From: Paraburkholderia flava
GTDB lineage: Bacteria; Pseudomonadota; Gammaproteobacteria; Burkholderiales; Burkholderiaceae
DNA length: 64,000 bases
Assembly (NCBI RefSeq): GCF_004359985.1
Contig: NZ_SMRO01000001.1
Span: forward strand, 2,084,193-2,148,192
Direction of reading: 5' to 3'
The notes beneath the pieces are model-generated. The model was not told the DNA's origin. It searched no databases and saw only the letters and a program-made list of their open reading frames with translations. The position numbers and the translations under genes are program-made. Below, one piece after another: positions 26,770 to 35,302 of this stretch (position 1 is its first letter; the number at the start of each line of letters is the position of its first letter).

Positions 26770-26943
26770 GGCAGGCAGGCGACACGTTCGCCGCAACGGT
26801 GCAGCGGAAAAACGGCACTGTACCTGCGTTCGGGACTTTCTGCTTCACCCGAAAGGCCGGTGCCCGTTTTGCAACAGAGTTTCTACAAAAAAACACGCCC
26901 GCAAAATAGCAAGCTTTTACGATCCCGTATATATTTCCGGGTT

Positions 26944-27651
26944 ATGACTTCACGACCGCAATCCCCGCAGAACGTTCCCGCGCCCAGAACCTGGGATGCA
27001 CGCCTCGCCCGGCGGCTGGTTACGCCGCTGGTCGACACCCGGATCACCCCCAACCACCTGACGACCGTCCGCCTCGCAATCGGACTCGCCGGCGCGCTGT
27101 GTCTCGCGCGCGGCGGCTTCGCGTGGACCAATGCCGGCGCGCTGCTGATCGTTCTCTCCAATTTTGTCGACCACACCGACGGTGAGCTCGCGCGCATCAG
27201 CGGGAAGTCGAGCCGTATCGGTCATTTTTACGATCTCGCGTGCGACGCGATCGTCACCGTGCTGCTGTTCCTGGGCTTCGGTTTCGCGGCTGCTGCAACG
27301 GCCGGAGCAGGGGGCTTCATCGTGTCGCCGGTGCTGATGGGCGCCGTCTCGGGCATCGCGGTCGCGCTGATTTTCTTCCTGCGGATGCGCATCGAAGACA
27401 AGGAAGGCAAGGCCAGTACGAAGCAGGCGTTCGCTGCGGGCTTCGAGACGGAAGACGTGCTGTATCTGCTGCCGATCGTCACGCTGACCGGCGGCATCGT
27501 GCCGTTCCTCGTCGCTGCTGCAATCGGCGCACCGCTGTTCCTGCTGTGGGTCGTGTTCGACTATCGCCGCGTGATGCGTCGTGCGCTGCTCGTTGCACAG
27601 CCGGTTGCACAACCTGCGGCCGAAGCCAGCCAGATGTGGGTGAGCCGATGA
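26944..27651 (+). CDS. CDP-alcohol phosphatidyltransferase family enzyme
   Basis: The start at 26944 follows an AT-rich stretch and gives 235 residues. The CDP-alcohol transferase signature D-x2-D-G-x2-A-R-x8-G-x3-D-x3-D is intact: D76, D79, G80, A83, R84, G93, D97 and D101. About six membrane segments follow. Such enzymes join a CDP-activated alcohol and a lipid or polyol-phosphate acceptor. The partner nucleotidyltransferase at 29506 may make the activated substrate. The stop overlaps the next start (ATGA), so the four genes to 30270 are read as one operon. Confidence 0.9.
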   Translation: MTSRPQSPQNVPAPRTWDARLARRLVTPLVDTRITPNHLTTVRLAIGLAGALCLARGGFAWTNAGALLIVLSNFVDHTDGELARISGKSSRIGHFYDLACDAIVTVLLFLGFGFAAAATAGAGGFIVSPVLMGAVSGIAVALIFFLRMRIEDKEGKASTKQAFAAGFETEDVLYLLPIVTLTGGIVPFLVAAAIGAPLFLLWVVFDYRRVMRRALLVAQPVAQPAAEASQMWVSR

Positions 27652-28484
27652 GTACACCCGTCGACGCACACGTCGCGTCCGCAGATACGACCCGCGCAAC
27701 GCCGACCGGCCTCCCGCCGCAGTCCAACACTTCCGCCACCACTCCCGATCCCGACCGCGCAGTCGCCGGCCGCACACGCCACTTCGATAACCCGAAGCTG
27801 CGCAAGGCGTTCGTCGATCAGGGCGCGTTCCTGTATCTCGACGACTTCCTCGCGCCCGAGGTCACCGCGCAACTGGCGCACAGCGCCCGCGCGCTGCTCG
27901 GCGAAGTCAACCGCAATTACCTGCCGGGTCACAAGCAGGGCGGCAGCGTCAGCCGCCATACGATCGACCGGCTCGCGCCGTTCATCGCGCAGCTGTATCG
28001 CTCGAAGGAACTGATCGGCTGGCTCGAGCAACTGTCCGGCGATCGTCTGCAGGTGTCGCCCGTCGACGACCCGCACGCGTACGCGCTGTACTACTACACG
28101 AAGCCGGGCGATCACATCGGCTGGCATTACGACACGTCCTACTACGACGGTCGCCGCTACACGCTGCTGCTCGGTGTGATCGACGAATCGTCGTGCCGGC
28201 TCGATTACGAACTGCACACGCGCAACGAGGACGTCGCCGACGTGCCGGGCTCCGTGCAGATTCCGCCGGGCGGTCTCGTGTTCTTCGACGGCGACAAGCT
28301 GCGCCATCGCATCTCGCCGGCCGGCGAGAACGAAATGCGCGTGTCGCTGACGTTCGAATACGTCACGAATCCGAACATGCGGCCGTGGCGCCGTTTCATG
28401 TCGAACATGAAGGACGCGATTGCGTACTTCGGCTTCCGTCAGGTGTTCCGTCAGTTGATGAAGCGCGGCGGGGATTCCGCATGA
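27648..28484 (+). CDS. Fe(II)/2-oxoglutarate-dependent oxygenase (HalD/BesD-like fold)
   Basis: The 278-residue protein overlaps the preceding stop by four bases. It has the cupin-like iron facial triad H160-x-D162 in WHYDTS and H220 in RHRIS, with Arg near H220 positioned for 2-oxoglutarate. HalD/BesD-family halogenases have Gly in place of the Asp; here Asp is kept, so hydroxylation is more likely than halogenation. Context between a CDP-alcohol transferase and a flippase-like protein suggests hydroxylation of a lipid head group or fatty chain. The first 45 residues are Thr/Ala/Pro-rich and probably disordered. Confidence 0.82.
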   Translation: MSTPVDAHVASADTTRATPTGLPPQSNTSATTPDPDRAVAGRTRHFDNPKLRKAFVDQGAFLYLDDFLAPEVTAQLAHSARALLGEVNRNYLPGHKQGGSVSRHTIDRLAPFIAQLYRSKELIGWLEQLSGDRLQVSPVDDPHAYALYYYTKPGDHIGWHYDTSYYDGRRYTLLLGVIDESSCRLDYELHTRNEDVADVPGSVQIPPGGLVFFDGDKLRHRISPAGENEMRVSLTFEYVTNPNMRPWRRFMSNMKDAIAYFGFRQVFRQLMKRGGDSA

Positions 28485-29485
28485 CCCGCGCGGCCATGGT
28501 CCTGCTGTCGATCGGGGCAGCGCTGTTCGTTGCGCTGCTCGCCTGGCAGGGACTCGGCTCGGTCACGTCGACGCTGTTTGCAGCCGGCTGGGGCCTCGCG
28601 CTCGTCGCCGCATTCCACGTGGTGCCGCTGGTGCTCGATGCGACGGCGATCTCCGTGCTGTTCGACCGCCGTCGCGACGGCGTGACTGAGCGCGATGCAT
28701 TGGTCTCGCGCTGGATCGGCGAATCGGTGAACAGTCTGCTGCCGGCCGGACAGATCGGCGGGCCGGTCGTGATGGTGCGGCAGCTCGCGCAGCGCGGCAT
28801 GCGGATGCGCGACGCGGCAGCCGCGATCACCGTCAGCACGACGGCGCAAGCGCTCGCACAAATACTCTTCGCGCTGCTCGGCCTCGGCCTGTTCGGCGCG
28901 TACGCGGCGCACGGCGCGCTGCAGGATCTGCGCACCGCGGCGATCGTCGCGACGGCGGTGCTCGGCGGGATGATCGTGATGTTCTACGTCGCGCAGCGGC
29001 GCGGGCTGTTCGGCCGGTTGCTGCGGGTCGTGTCGAAGGTGTTCGGCAAGCGCGACTGGTCGTCGCTGATGACGCGCGCCGATGCCGTCGATGCAGCCGT
29101 GCACGACCTGTACCGCAATCGCGCACGCGTGGCCGCGAGTTTTGCGTTGAGCCTCGCGGGCTGGATCGTCGGAACTGTGGAAGTGTGGCTCGCGCTGCGC
29201 TTTCTCGGCCACCCGGTCGACTGGATCGATGCGTTGCTGCTCGAAAGCGTCGGTCAGGCGATCCGGGGTGCCGCGTTCGCGATTCCCGGTTCGCTCGGCG
29301 TGCAGGAGGGCGGCTATCTGTTGCTCGCTCCGCTCGTCGGTCTGCCGCCGGATGCGGCGCTCGCGCTGTCTCTCGCAAAGCGCGCACGCGAACTGATACT
29401 CGGCTTGCCGGGTCTGCTCTATCTCCATTTCAGCGAACGAAGCTGGCAGCGGCGGCGCGCGACAAGCGTGCCGGCTGTCGACTGA
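28481..29485 (+). CDS. Lysylphosphatidylglycerol synthase/flippase-like membrane protein (UPF0104)
   Basis: The 334-residue integral membrane protein overlaps the previous stop (ATGA). About eight hydrophobic segments and the motifs ESVNSLLPAGQIGGP and AIPGSLGVQEGGY mark it as UPF0104/MprF flippase-domain type (also HpnL-like). MprF-type domains move modified lipids across the membrane. It would translocate the product of this cluster. The catalytic aminoacyl-transferase half of MprF is absent. Confidence 0.85.
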   Translation: MTRAAMVLLSIGAALFVALLAWQGLGSVTSTLFAAGWGLALVAAFHVVPLVLDATAISVLFDRRRDGVTERDALVSRWIGESVNSLLPAGQIGGPVVMVRQLAQRGMRMRDAAAAITVSTTAQALAQILFALLGLGLFGAYAAHGALQDLRTAAIVATAVLGGMIVMFYVAQRRGLFGRLLRVVSKVFGKRDWSSLMTRADAVDAAVHDLYRNRARVAASFALSLAGWIVGTVEVWLALRFLGHPVDWIDALLLESVGQAIRGAAFAIPGSLGVQEGGYLLLAPLVGLPPDAALALSLAKRARELILGLPGLLYLHFSERSWQRRRATSVPAVD

Positions 29486-29505
29486 TACTTTTTAAAGGAC
29501 CGCCC

Positions 29506-30270
29506 ATGCGCGCCATCATTCTTGCAGCGGGTCTCGGCCTGCGTCTCCAGCAGCCGGCGGGCGATCAGTTTCCGAAATGCCTGCTGCGCTTCGACGGCAT
29601 GACGCTGCTCGAACGCCATCTGCAGATGCTCGAAGCCGCCGGCGTGACCGACGTCGTGCTCGCGCTCGGTTTCCAGCCGGAAACGGTCGAGAAGGAACTG
29701 CAACGGATCAACTGGCCGCACAAGGTCGAGATCGTGCTGAACCCGCGCTTCGACCTCGGCAGCGTGCTGACCGTGCACACCGTCGCCGATGCGCTGACGC
29801 GCGGCGGCGACGTGCTGCTGATGGACGCCGACGTGCTGTACGACGAGCGCATCCTCGCCGCGCTCGTGGCCGGTGACACGACGAACCGTCTGCTGATCGA
29901 CCGCGATTTCGAAACCGGCGACGAACCCGTCAAGCTGTGCCTGAAGGACAACGTGCCGGTCGAACTGCGCAAGCAGCTGGCGGTGAATCTCGAGTACGAC
30001 ACGATCGGCGAATCGGTCGGCTTCTTCCGCTTCCGCGAGGAAACCGCACGCCGCTTCGCGCAGATCGTCGCGGGCTACATCGACAGCAACCGCGCGAACC
30101 TGCCGCACGAAGAAGCGGTGCGCGACCTGCTGCTCGAACGCACCCAGGTGTTCGATACCGCCGATGTGACCGGCGCACCGTGGATCGAGATCGACTTCCC
30201 GAACGACGTCGAACGCGCGACCCGCGAAATCCTGCCGCAACTGCAACCGATCGTCAGCGCATCGCGTTGA
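29506..30270 (+). CDS. Nucleotidyltransferase (sugar/phosphoalcohol NTP transferase)
   Basis: The 254-residue protein has the NTP-transferase motif AAGLGLRL...PKCLL at residues 5-26, the GxD-type metal site MDADVLYD (about residue 107) and a C-terminal Asp-rich block FPNDVE. This is the fold of CTP:phosphocholine, IPCT and hexose-1-phosphate nucleotidyltransferases. Working with the CDP-alcohol transferase it would make the CDP-activated head group. It starts 20 bp after the flippase-like gene (AAAGGA ribosome site). Confidence 0.85.
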   Translation: MRAIILAAGLGLRLQQPAGDQFPKCLLRFDGMTLLERHLQMLEAAGVTDVVLALGFQPETVEKELQRINWPHKVEIVLNPRFDLGSVLTVHTVADALTRGGDVLLMDADVLYDERILAALVAGDTTNRLLIDRDFETGDEPVKLCLKDNVPVELRKQLAVNLEYDTIGESVGFFRFREETARRFAQIVAGYIDSNRANLPHEEAVRDLLLERTQVFDTADVTGAPWIEIDFPNDVERATREILPQLQPIVSASR

Positions 30271-30417
30271 ACGTGTGCATGTCCCTGTCGTTGAAGTTGA
30301 AGTTGTCTGGGTTGTTCTGATCCGTTCCGACTGTCCGGCGCCGCTTCTTAGCATTCCTCGCGGCGGCGCCTGATTCTCTCCTGCTGATGGCCTGATCGGG
30401 CCATCTTCCACGCTCCG

Positions 30418-31833
30418 ATGCCGCTTGCCCTTGGCGCTTTCATCGTTCCCCTGATCGTCGCGTGTGCGATGTTCATGGAGAACGTCGATTCCACTGTCCT
30501 CGTCACGTCGCTTCCGGTCCTCGCCCGCGATCTCGGCCACGATCCGATCACCTTGAAACTCGCGGTCACCGCGTACGTCATCGGGCTCGGCGTGTTCATT
30601 CCGGTGTGCGGCTGGGTCGCCGACCGCTTCGGTTCTCGCACCGTGTTCCGCACCGCGATCGGCATCTTCGTCGCCGGCTCGATGCTGTGCGCGGCGTCGG
30701 GGTCGCTCGGCATGTTCATCTTCGCGCGCTTCGTGCAGGGCATCGGCGGTGCGCTGATGGTGCCGGTGGGCCGCATCATCATCTTCCGCTCGGTGCCGAA
30801 GTCGGACTTCATCCGCGCGGTGAATTACCTGACGGTGCCCGCGTTGCTCGGGCCGGTCGTGGGGCCGCCGCTCGGCGGCTTCATCACGACCTATCTGCAC
30901 TGGCGCCTGATTTTTTTCATCAACATTCCGATCGGCCTGTTCGGCATCTGGCTCGCGAACAAGTACATCGCGAACGTGCGCGAAGCGCATCCTGGCCCGC
31001 TCGACTGGATCGGCTTCGTGCTGTCAGCCGGTGGCGCATCGCTGTTCATGCTCGGGTTGTCGCTGGTCGGCGGCGAGCTGATTTCGAATACGTGGGCGAT
31101 CGGGATGTGCGTGGTCGGCGGCGTGCTGCTCGTGCTGTACTGGTGGTACGCGCAGCAGGTCGAACGGCCGGTGCTCGATCTGCGGCTGCTACGCATTCCG
31201 AGTTTTCATGCGAGCGTCGCCGGTGGTTCGCTGTTTCGCATCGGCCTCGGTGCAGTGCCGTTTCTGTTGCCGCTCGCGCTGCAGGAAGGGCTCGGGATGA
31301 CCGCGTTCGCGTCCGGGTCGATTACGTGCGCGTCGGCGTTCGGTTCGATGTTCATGAAGACGCTCGCGCAGCGCGTGCTGCGTCGCTATGGTTTCCGTTC
31401 GGTGTTGATGGTCAATGCGGTATTCGCGGGCGCGGCGATCGCGGTGTATGGGCTGTTCTTTCCGGGCACGCCGCACTGGCTGATCTGGTGTGTCGTGCTG
31501 CTCGGCGGGTTCTTTCCGTCGCTGCAGTTCACGAGCTTGAATTCGCTCGCGTATGCGGATATTCCCAGCGCGGATGTGGGACGTGCGACCAGCGTGTCGA
31601 GCGTGATCCAGCAGCTCTCGCTCGGCCTCGGCGTGACGATCGCGGGCATCGTGCTGCAACTGTCGCGCGATCTGCATGGGCACACGACCGTCGTGCAGTC
31701 GGATTTCTGGCCGGCGTTCCTTGTCGTGGGTCTGTTCGCGGTTGCGTCGATTCCGGTGACTGCGCGTTTGCCACATGGCAGCGGCGATGAACTCGCACGC
31801 GGTGGGCGAGGGAGCGGCAGCGCTGCACACTGA
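30418..31833 (+). CDS. MFS transporter, DHA2 (EmrB/QacA-like) drug exporter
   Basis: The 471-residue protein has 14 predicted membrane segments and begins with FIVPLIVACAMFMENVDSTVLVTSLP, the D-containing first helix of DHA2 exporters. Motif A (GWVADRFGSRTVF) is in loop 2-3 and motif C (VVGPPLGGFI) in helix 5. Proton-driven export of a hydrophobic drug or metabolite is typical. It lies 147 bp after the lipid cluster, without a clear terminator between them. Confidence 0.9.
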   Translation: MPLALGAFIVPLIVACAMFMENVDSTVLVTSLPVLARDLGHDPITLKLAVTAYVIGLGVFIPVCGWVADRFGSRTVFRTAIGIFVAGSMLCAASGSLGMFIFARFVQGIGGALMVPVGRIIIFRSVPKSDFIRAVNYLTVPALLGPVVGPPLGGFITTYLHWRLIFFINIPIGLFGIWLANKYIANVREAHPGPLDWIGFVLSAGGASLFMLGLSLVGGELISNTWAIGMCVVGGVLLVLYWWYAQQVERPVLDLRLLRIPSFHASVAGGSLFRIGLGAVPFLLPLALQEGLGMTAFASGSITCASAFGSMFMKTLAQRVLRRYGFRSVLMVNAVFAGAAIAVYGLFFPGTPHWLIWCVVLLGGFFPSLQFTSLNSLAYADIPSADVGRATSVSSVIQQLSLGLGVTIAGIVLQLSRDLHGHTTVVQSDFWPAFLVVGLFAVASIPVTARLPHGSGDELARGGRGSGSAAH

Positions 31834-31857
31834 CCATCGCATAACAACGCGATAACG

Positions 31858-33489
31858 TCAGTCCTCCAGCGAATTCAGCGATTCATGCTGCACGATCGAC
31901 TCGACACGATTCCGCCCATGCTCTTTCGCGTGATAAAGCGCGCGGTCCGCGGTTTCGACGATCCGATGCGGCGCGTCCATGTCGGGTGGTCCCGACACCG
32001 CGATCCCGATGCTCACCGACACGTAGTTGCCCAACGACGTTTCATTGCGGATGCGCAGCGCGCCGACCGCTTCGAGCATGTTGTCGGCGACGACCTGCGC
32101 GTAGTCCGCGTAGGCGGTCGGCATGATCGCCGCGAATTCCTCGCCGCCGTAGCGCGCGAGCAGGTTGCCGCGTGGCAGGATCGACTGCAAGGCGGCTGCT
32201 ACTGCTGCGAGACACCGGTCGCCTGCGGGATGACCGTAGCGGTCGTTGAGCTGCTTGAAGTGATCGATGTCGATCAGCAGCAGGCTGAGTGGCACGCCGT
32301 CGCGAACCGCACGTCGCCATTCGATCGCCAGCGTCTGATCGAAGCAGCGACGGTTCGCCGTCTGCGTCAATGCATCGGTGAGCGCCATTTCCTCCAGGAT
32401 GTCCCGGGCCATGCTCAACGCCCGCTGCGTTTCGACGAGCCGGCTCTGCAGAGCGGTTGTTCGCAGCATGTACACGAGCAGCGCGGTCAGCGTGCCGATC
32501 GTACCGATCACGAAATGCTCGCGTATCAGCACGAGGCTCAACACGAGCAATGCGACCGTATAAAAGACCGAGCTGCCGTTTTCGATGACGACGGCGAGCG
32601 GTCGCCGGTCTTCCGCCGCGTCGACGTCGATGCGTAGCGGCGGCTGCATCAGGCACGCGATGGCCAGCAAAAGGAACGGCACGTCGACGATCGTGTCCAG
32701 CAGGAGGCTTCCGCTGGAAGTCACGGCCCAATAGTTGTACACGGCGGCGACGACCGCATAGATCCACAGGTAGCCGCACAGGATCTCGTAGAACCTGCGC
32801 TCTTTTCCGCGCGGCTGGATCACCAGACGCAGCGTCGCCGCGATCGCGAGCAACGCGTTCTCGGCGTTGTAGGTCTGCGCCAGCGCGGAGACCGGAATCG
32901 GTTCGAGCGCGTGCTCCGAAAAAGGCACCACCGAAAACAGCGCGATGTACACGAGGTAGCCGGTCAGGACGGCCTGGGCCGCGTCGATCCACACAAAGAA
33001 CGGAATCTGTCGCTCATTCGGCGCGAACGAAATGGCGAGGAGAATCGGCACGCCGTAGAGGAAGAAACTGAAGTCGGAGAACCACGTGATGTTGGGCAAC
33101 AGCTGGATCTGGGTTTCCCACCCGCTGATCGTGATGCCGCAGGTCCACAGCAGCATGCCCAGGCTGAGCAGTACCCACGGCGCGCGCGCTGCAGGTTCTT
33201 CCGCACGGGCGCGCCGGACGCAGCTCGCGAGCGCCAGCATCGGCGCAAGAATCATGAAGAAGTAGGTGACCCGACTCGCCGACGAGCGAAACGTCGCGAC
33301 GCATATCGCGTGCGCGCCCACAAAACACAGGGCGAACAGTGCCGCATGGGTCGGCTTCGGCAAATGGCGCAAGGTCTCCCCCCGGAGCTTGAGCAATGCA
33401 GATGAAAGCCATCGTAAGGTGGATGGCGAACCGGCTTCTGTTGTCTTGTGAATACCGGCGGTATCGGCATATCTTAGCCTACCGCCCAT
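31858..33489 (-). CDS. Diguanylate cyclase (GGDEF) with membrane sensor domain
   Basis: Start placed at 33489 (MGGRLRYADT), giving 543 residues; a TTG at 33370 preceded by GGGGGGAG is an alternative. About eight hydrophobic segments (residues 55-350) form a membrane sensor domain, followed by a linker and the GGDEF domain. The active site RYGGEEF is at 448-452 and DIDHFKQLND supplies the metal-binding side. The inhibitory RxxD motif five residues upstream is not conserved (RGNL). It makes cyclic di-GMP from two GTP. Confidence 0.88.
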   Translation of the reverse strand: MGGRLRYADTAGIHKTTEAGSPSTLRWLSSALLKLRGETLRHLPKPTHAALFALCFVGAHAICVATFRSSASRVTYFFMILAPMLALASCVRRARAEEPAARAPWVLLSLGMLLWTCGITISGWETQIQLLPNITWFSDFSFFLYGVPILLAISFAPNERQIPFFVWIDAAQAVLTGYLVYIALFSVVPFSEHALEPIPVSALAQTYNAENALLAIAATLRLVIQPRGKERRFYEILCGYLWIYAVVAAVYNYWAVTSSGSLLLDTIVDVPFLLLAIACLMQPPLRIDVDAAEDRRPLAVVIENGSSVFYTVALLVLSLVLIREHFVIGTIGTLTALLVYMLRTTALQSRLVETQRALSMARDILEEMALTDALTQTANRRCFDQTLAIEWRRAVRDGVPLSLLLIDIDHFKQLNDRYGHPAGDRCLAAVAAALQSILPRGNLLARYGGEEFAAIMPTAYADYAQVVADNMLEAVGALRIRNETSLGNYVSVSIGIAVSGPPDMDAPHRIVETADRALYHAKEHGRNRVESIVQHESLNSLED

Positions 33490-33586
33490 GAAGCGGAAGT
33501 TCGAACGCGGGCAGCGCTCGCGCGGCTGGATTTTGACAGCCGATAATCGTGCCCTTCGTGCCTTACCGTGCGCCCCAGGAGCCTTC

Positions 33587-35149
33587 ATGCAACGACGTCG
33601 TTTCTTTGCTTCGCTTGGCCTGCTGGCGGCCGCTGTGTCCACGAAAAATACGCCGGCCTTCGCTGCGCAGCGTGTGCGCGATTCGACGACGACAGCGACC
33701 ACAGCGGCCGGTGCGTTACGCCATTACCTGACCCGCATCGCCGCGCTCGATCGCAACGGCCCGCGCCTGAACAGCATCATCGAACTGAATCCCGACGCAG
33801 CGACGATCGCACATACGCTCGACGCGGAGCGCCGCACAGGACAGACACGCGGACCGCTGCACGGCGCGATCGTCGTCGTGAAGGACAACATTGCGACCGG
33901 CGACCGCATGTCGACGACCGCGGGTTCACTGGCACTCGACGGCGTGCGCGCGACGCGCGATGCAGCATTGATCGGCAAGCTGCGCGATGCGGGCGTCGTG
34001 ATCGCGGGCAAGACGAACCTCAGCGAATGGGCAAACATCCGCTCGACGCATCCGACGAGCGGATGGAGCGCACGCGGTGGCCTCACGCGCAATCCGTATG
34101 CGCTCGACCGCAACACGAGCGGCTCGAGTGCGGGCTCGGCGGTTGCGGTGGCTGCGGGTCTCGCGGACATGGCGATCGGTACGGAGACCGACGGATCGAT
34201 CGTATCGCCGGCGTCGATCAACGGCGTGGTCGGACTGAAGCCGACGGTCGGTTGCGTGAGCCGCGACGGCATCGTGCCGATCTCGCACACGCAGGACACT
34301 GCCGGTCCTATCGCGCGTACGGTGACTGACGCCGCGCGACTGCTGCGCGTCATCGCAGGCTCGGACCCGCGCGACCCTGCAACACAGGATGCCCCCCCTC
34401 CCGACGACTACGTCGCCGCACTCGACCCGAACGCACTGCGCGGCGCACGCATCGGCGTGGCGCGCAATTTCTTCACGGGCCGCGACGACGTCGACAAACA
34501 GATCGAGCGAGCGCTCGCGCAACTGGTCGTGCTCGGTGCCGAACTCGTCGATCCGGTCGATCTGCCGAAGGTGCACTACGAAGCCGCCGAGCAAGCGGTG
34601 CTGTTGTACGAGTTCAGGCACGACCTGCCGCTCTGGCTCGCGACGTTCGCGCCTCACGCGCCGGTACATACGCTCGCCGATGTGATCGCGTTCAACGACG
34701 CGCATCGCACGCAGGAGATGCCGTACTTCGGCCAGGAGCAGTTCATCGAAGCACAGGGGCTCGGCGATCTCGACAGCGACGCTTATCTGAAAGCGCTCGC
34801 TGCGTGCCGTAAAGGCGCGCGCGATGACGGGCTCGAACGCGTGCTGCGCGACAACCGTCTCGATGCGATCGTCGCGCCGACGGGCGGCACCGCGTGGCTG
34901 ACGGATATGCTCCGAGGCGACGGTGGCGGCGACGATGGATTCTCGACGCCGGCCGCGGTCGCAGGCTATCCGCATCTGACCGTGCCCGCCGGCATGGTGC
35001 GCGGGTTGCCGGTCGGCCTGTCGTTTGTCGGCGCGCCGTGGAGCGAAGCGCGGCTGCTCGCGATGGGCTACGCGTTCGAGCAGGCGACGCAATGGCGCAG
35101 AGAACCGCGCTTCGTCGCGCACACGGCGATGCCGTCGTCGGAGCGCTAA
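33587..35149 (+). CDS. Amidase (amidase-signature family), Tat-exported
   Basis: Start at 33587 with GGAG ribosome site; 520 residues. The signal MQRRRFFASLGLLAAAVSTK has a twin-arginine look. The Ser-cisSer-Lys triad is present: Lys99 in VVVKDNI, cis-Ser180 in SGSSAGS and nucleophile Ser204 in ETDGSIVSP (24 residues apart, as in the family). It hydrolyses a C-N amide bond, substrate unknown, in the periplasm. Divergent from the cyclase gene, with about 97 bp between the chosen starts. Confidence 0.88.
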   Translation: MQRRRFFASLGLLAAAVSTKNTPAFAAQRVRDSTTTATTAAGALRHYLTRIAALDRNGPRLNSIIELNPDAATIAHTLDAERRTGQTRGPLHGAIVVVKDNIATGDRMSTTAGSLALDGVRATRDAALIGKLRDAGVVIAGKTNLSEWANIRSTHPTSGWSARGGLTRNPYALDRNTSGSSAGSAVAVAAGLADMAIGTETDGSIVSPASINGVVGLKPTVGCVSRDGIVPISHTQDTAGPIARTVTDAARLLRVIAGSDPRDPATQDAPPPDDYVAALDPNALRGARIGVARNFFTGRDDVDKQIERALAQLVVLGAELVDPVDLPKVHYEAAEQAVLLYEFRHDLPLWLATFAPHAPVHTLADVIAFNDAHRTQEMPYFGQEQFIEAQGLGDLDSDAYLKALAACRKGARDDGLERVLRDNRLDAIVAPTGGTAWLTDMLRGDGGGDDGFSTPAAVAGYPHLTVPAGMVRGLPVGLSFVGAPWSEARLLAMGYAFEQATQWRREPRFVAHTAMPSSER

Positions 35150-35302
35150 CGGCAAACGCACGGCAAACGCACGTGCGAAAAACCCCATCCCGCCAACACT
35201 CAATTCAGAAAAAACCGAAAGCCACAGCAGCCCGAACCAAAAATTCCACATGACCCTGGCCCGTACAGTCACAACCAGTGCTGACGAATTCAGGAGAGAG
35301 TC

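Noticed and set aside
27648..28484. Amino acid halogenase (BesD-type)
   Set aside because: The metal site retains Asp162; BesD/HalD halogenases have Gly there.
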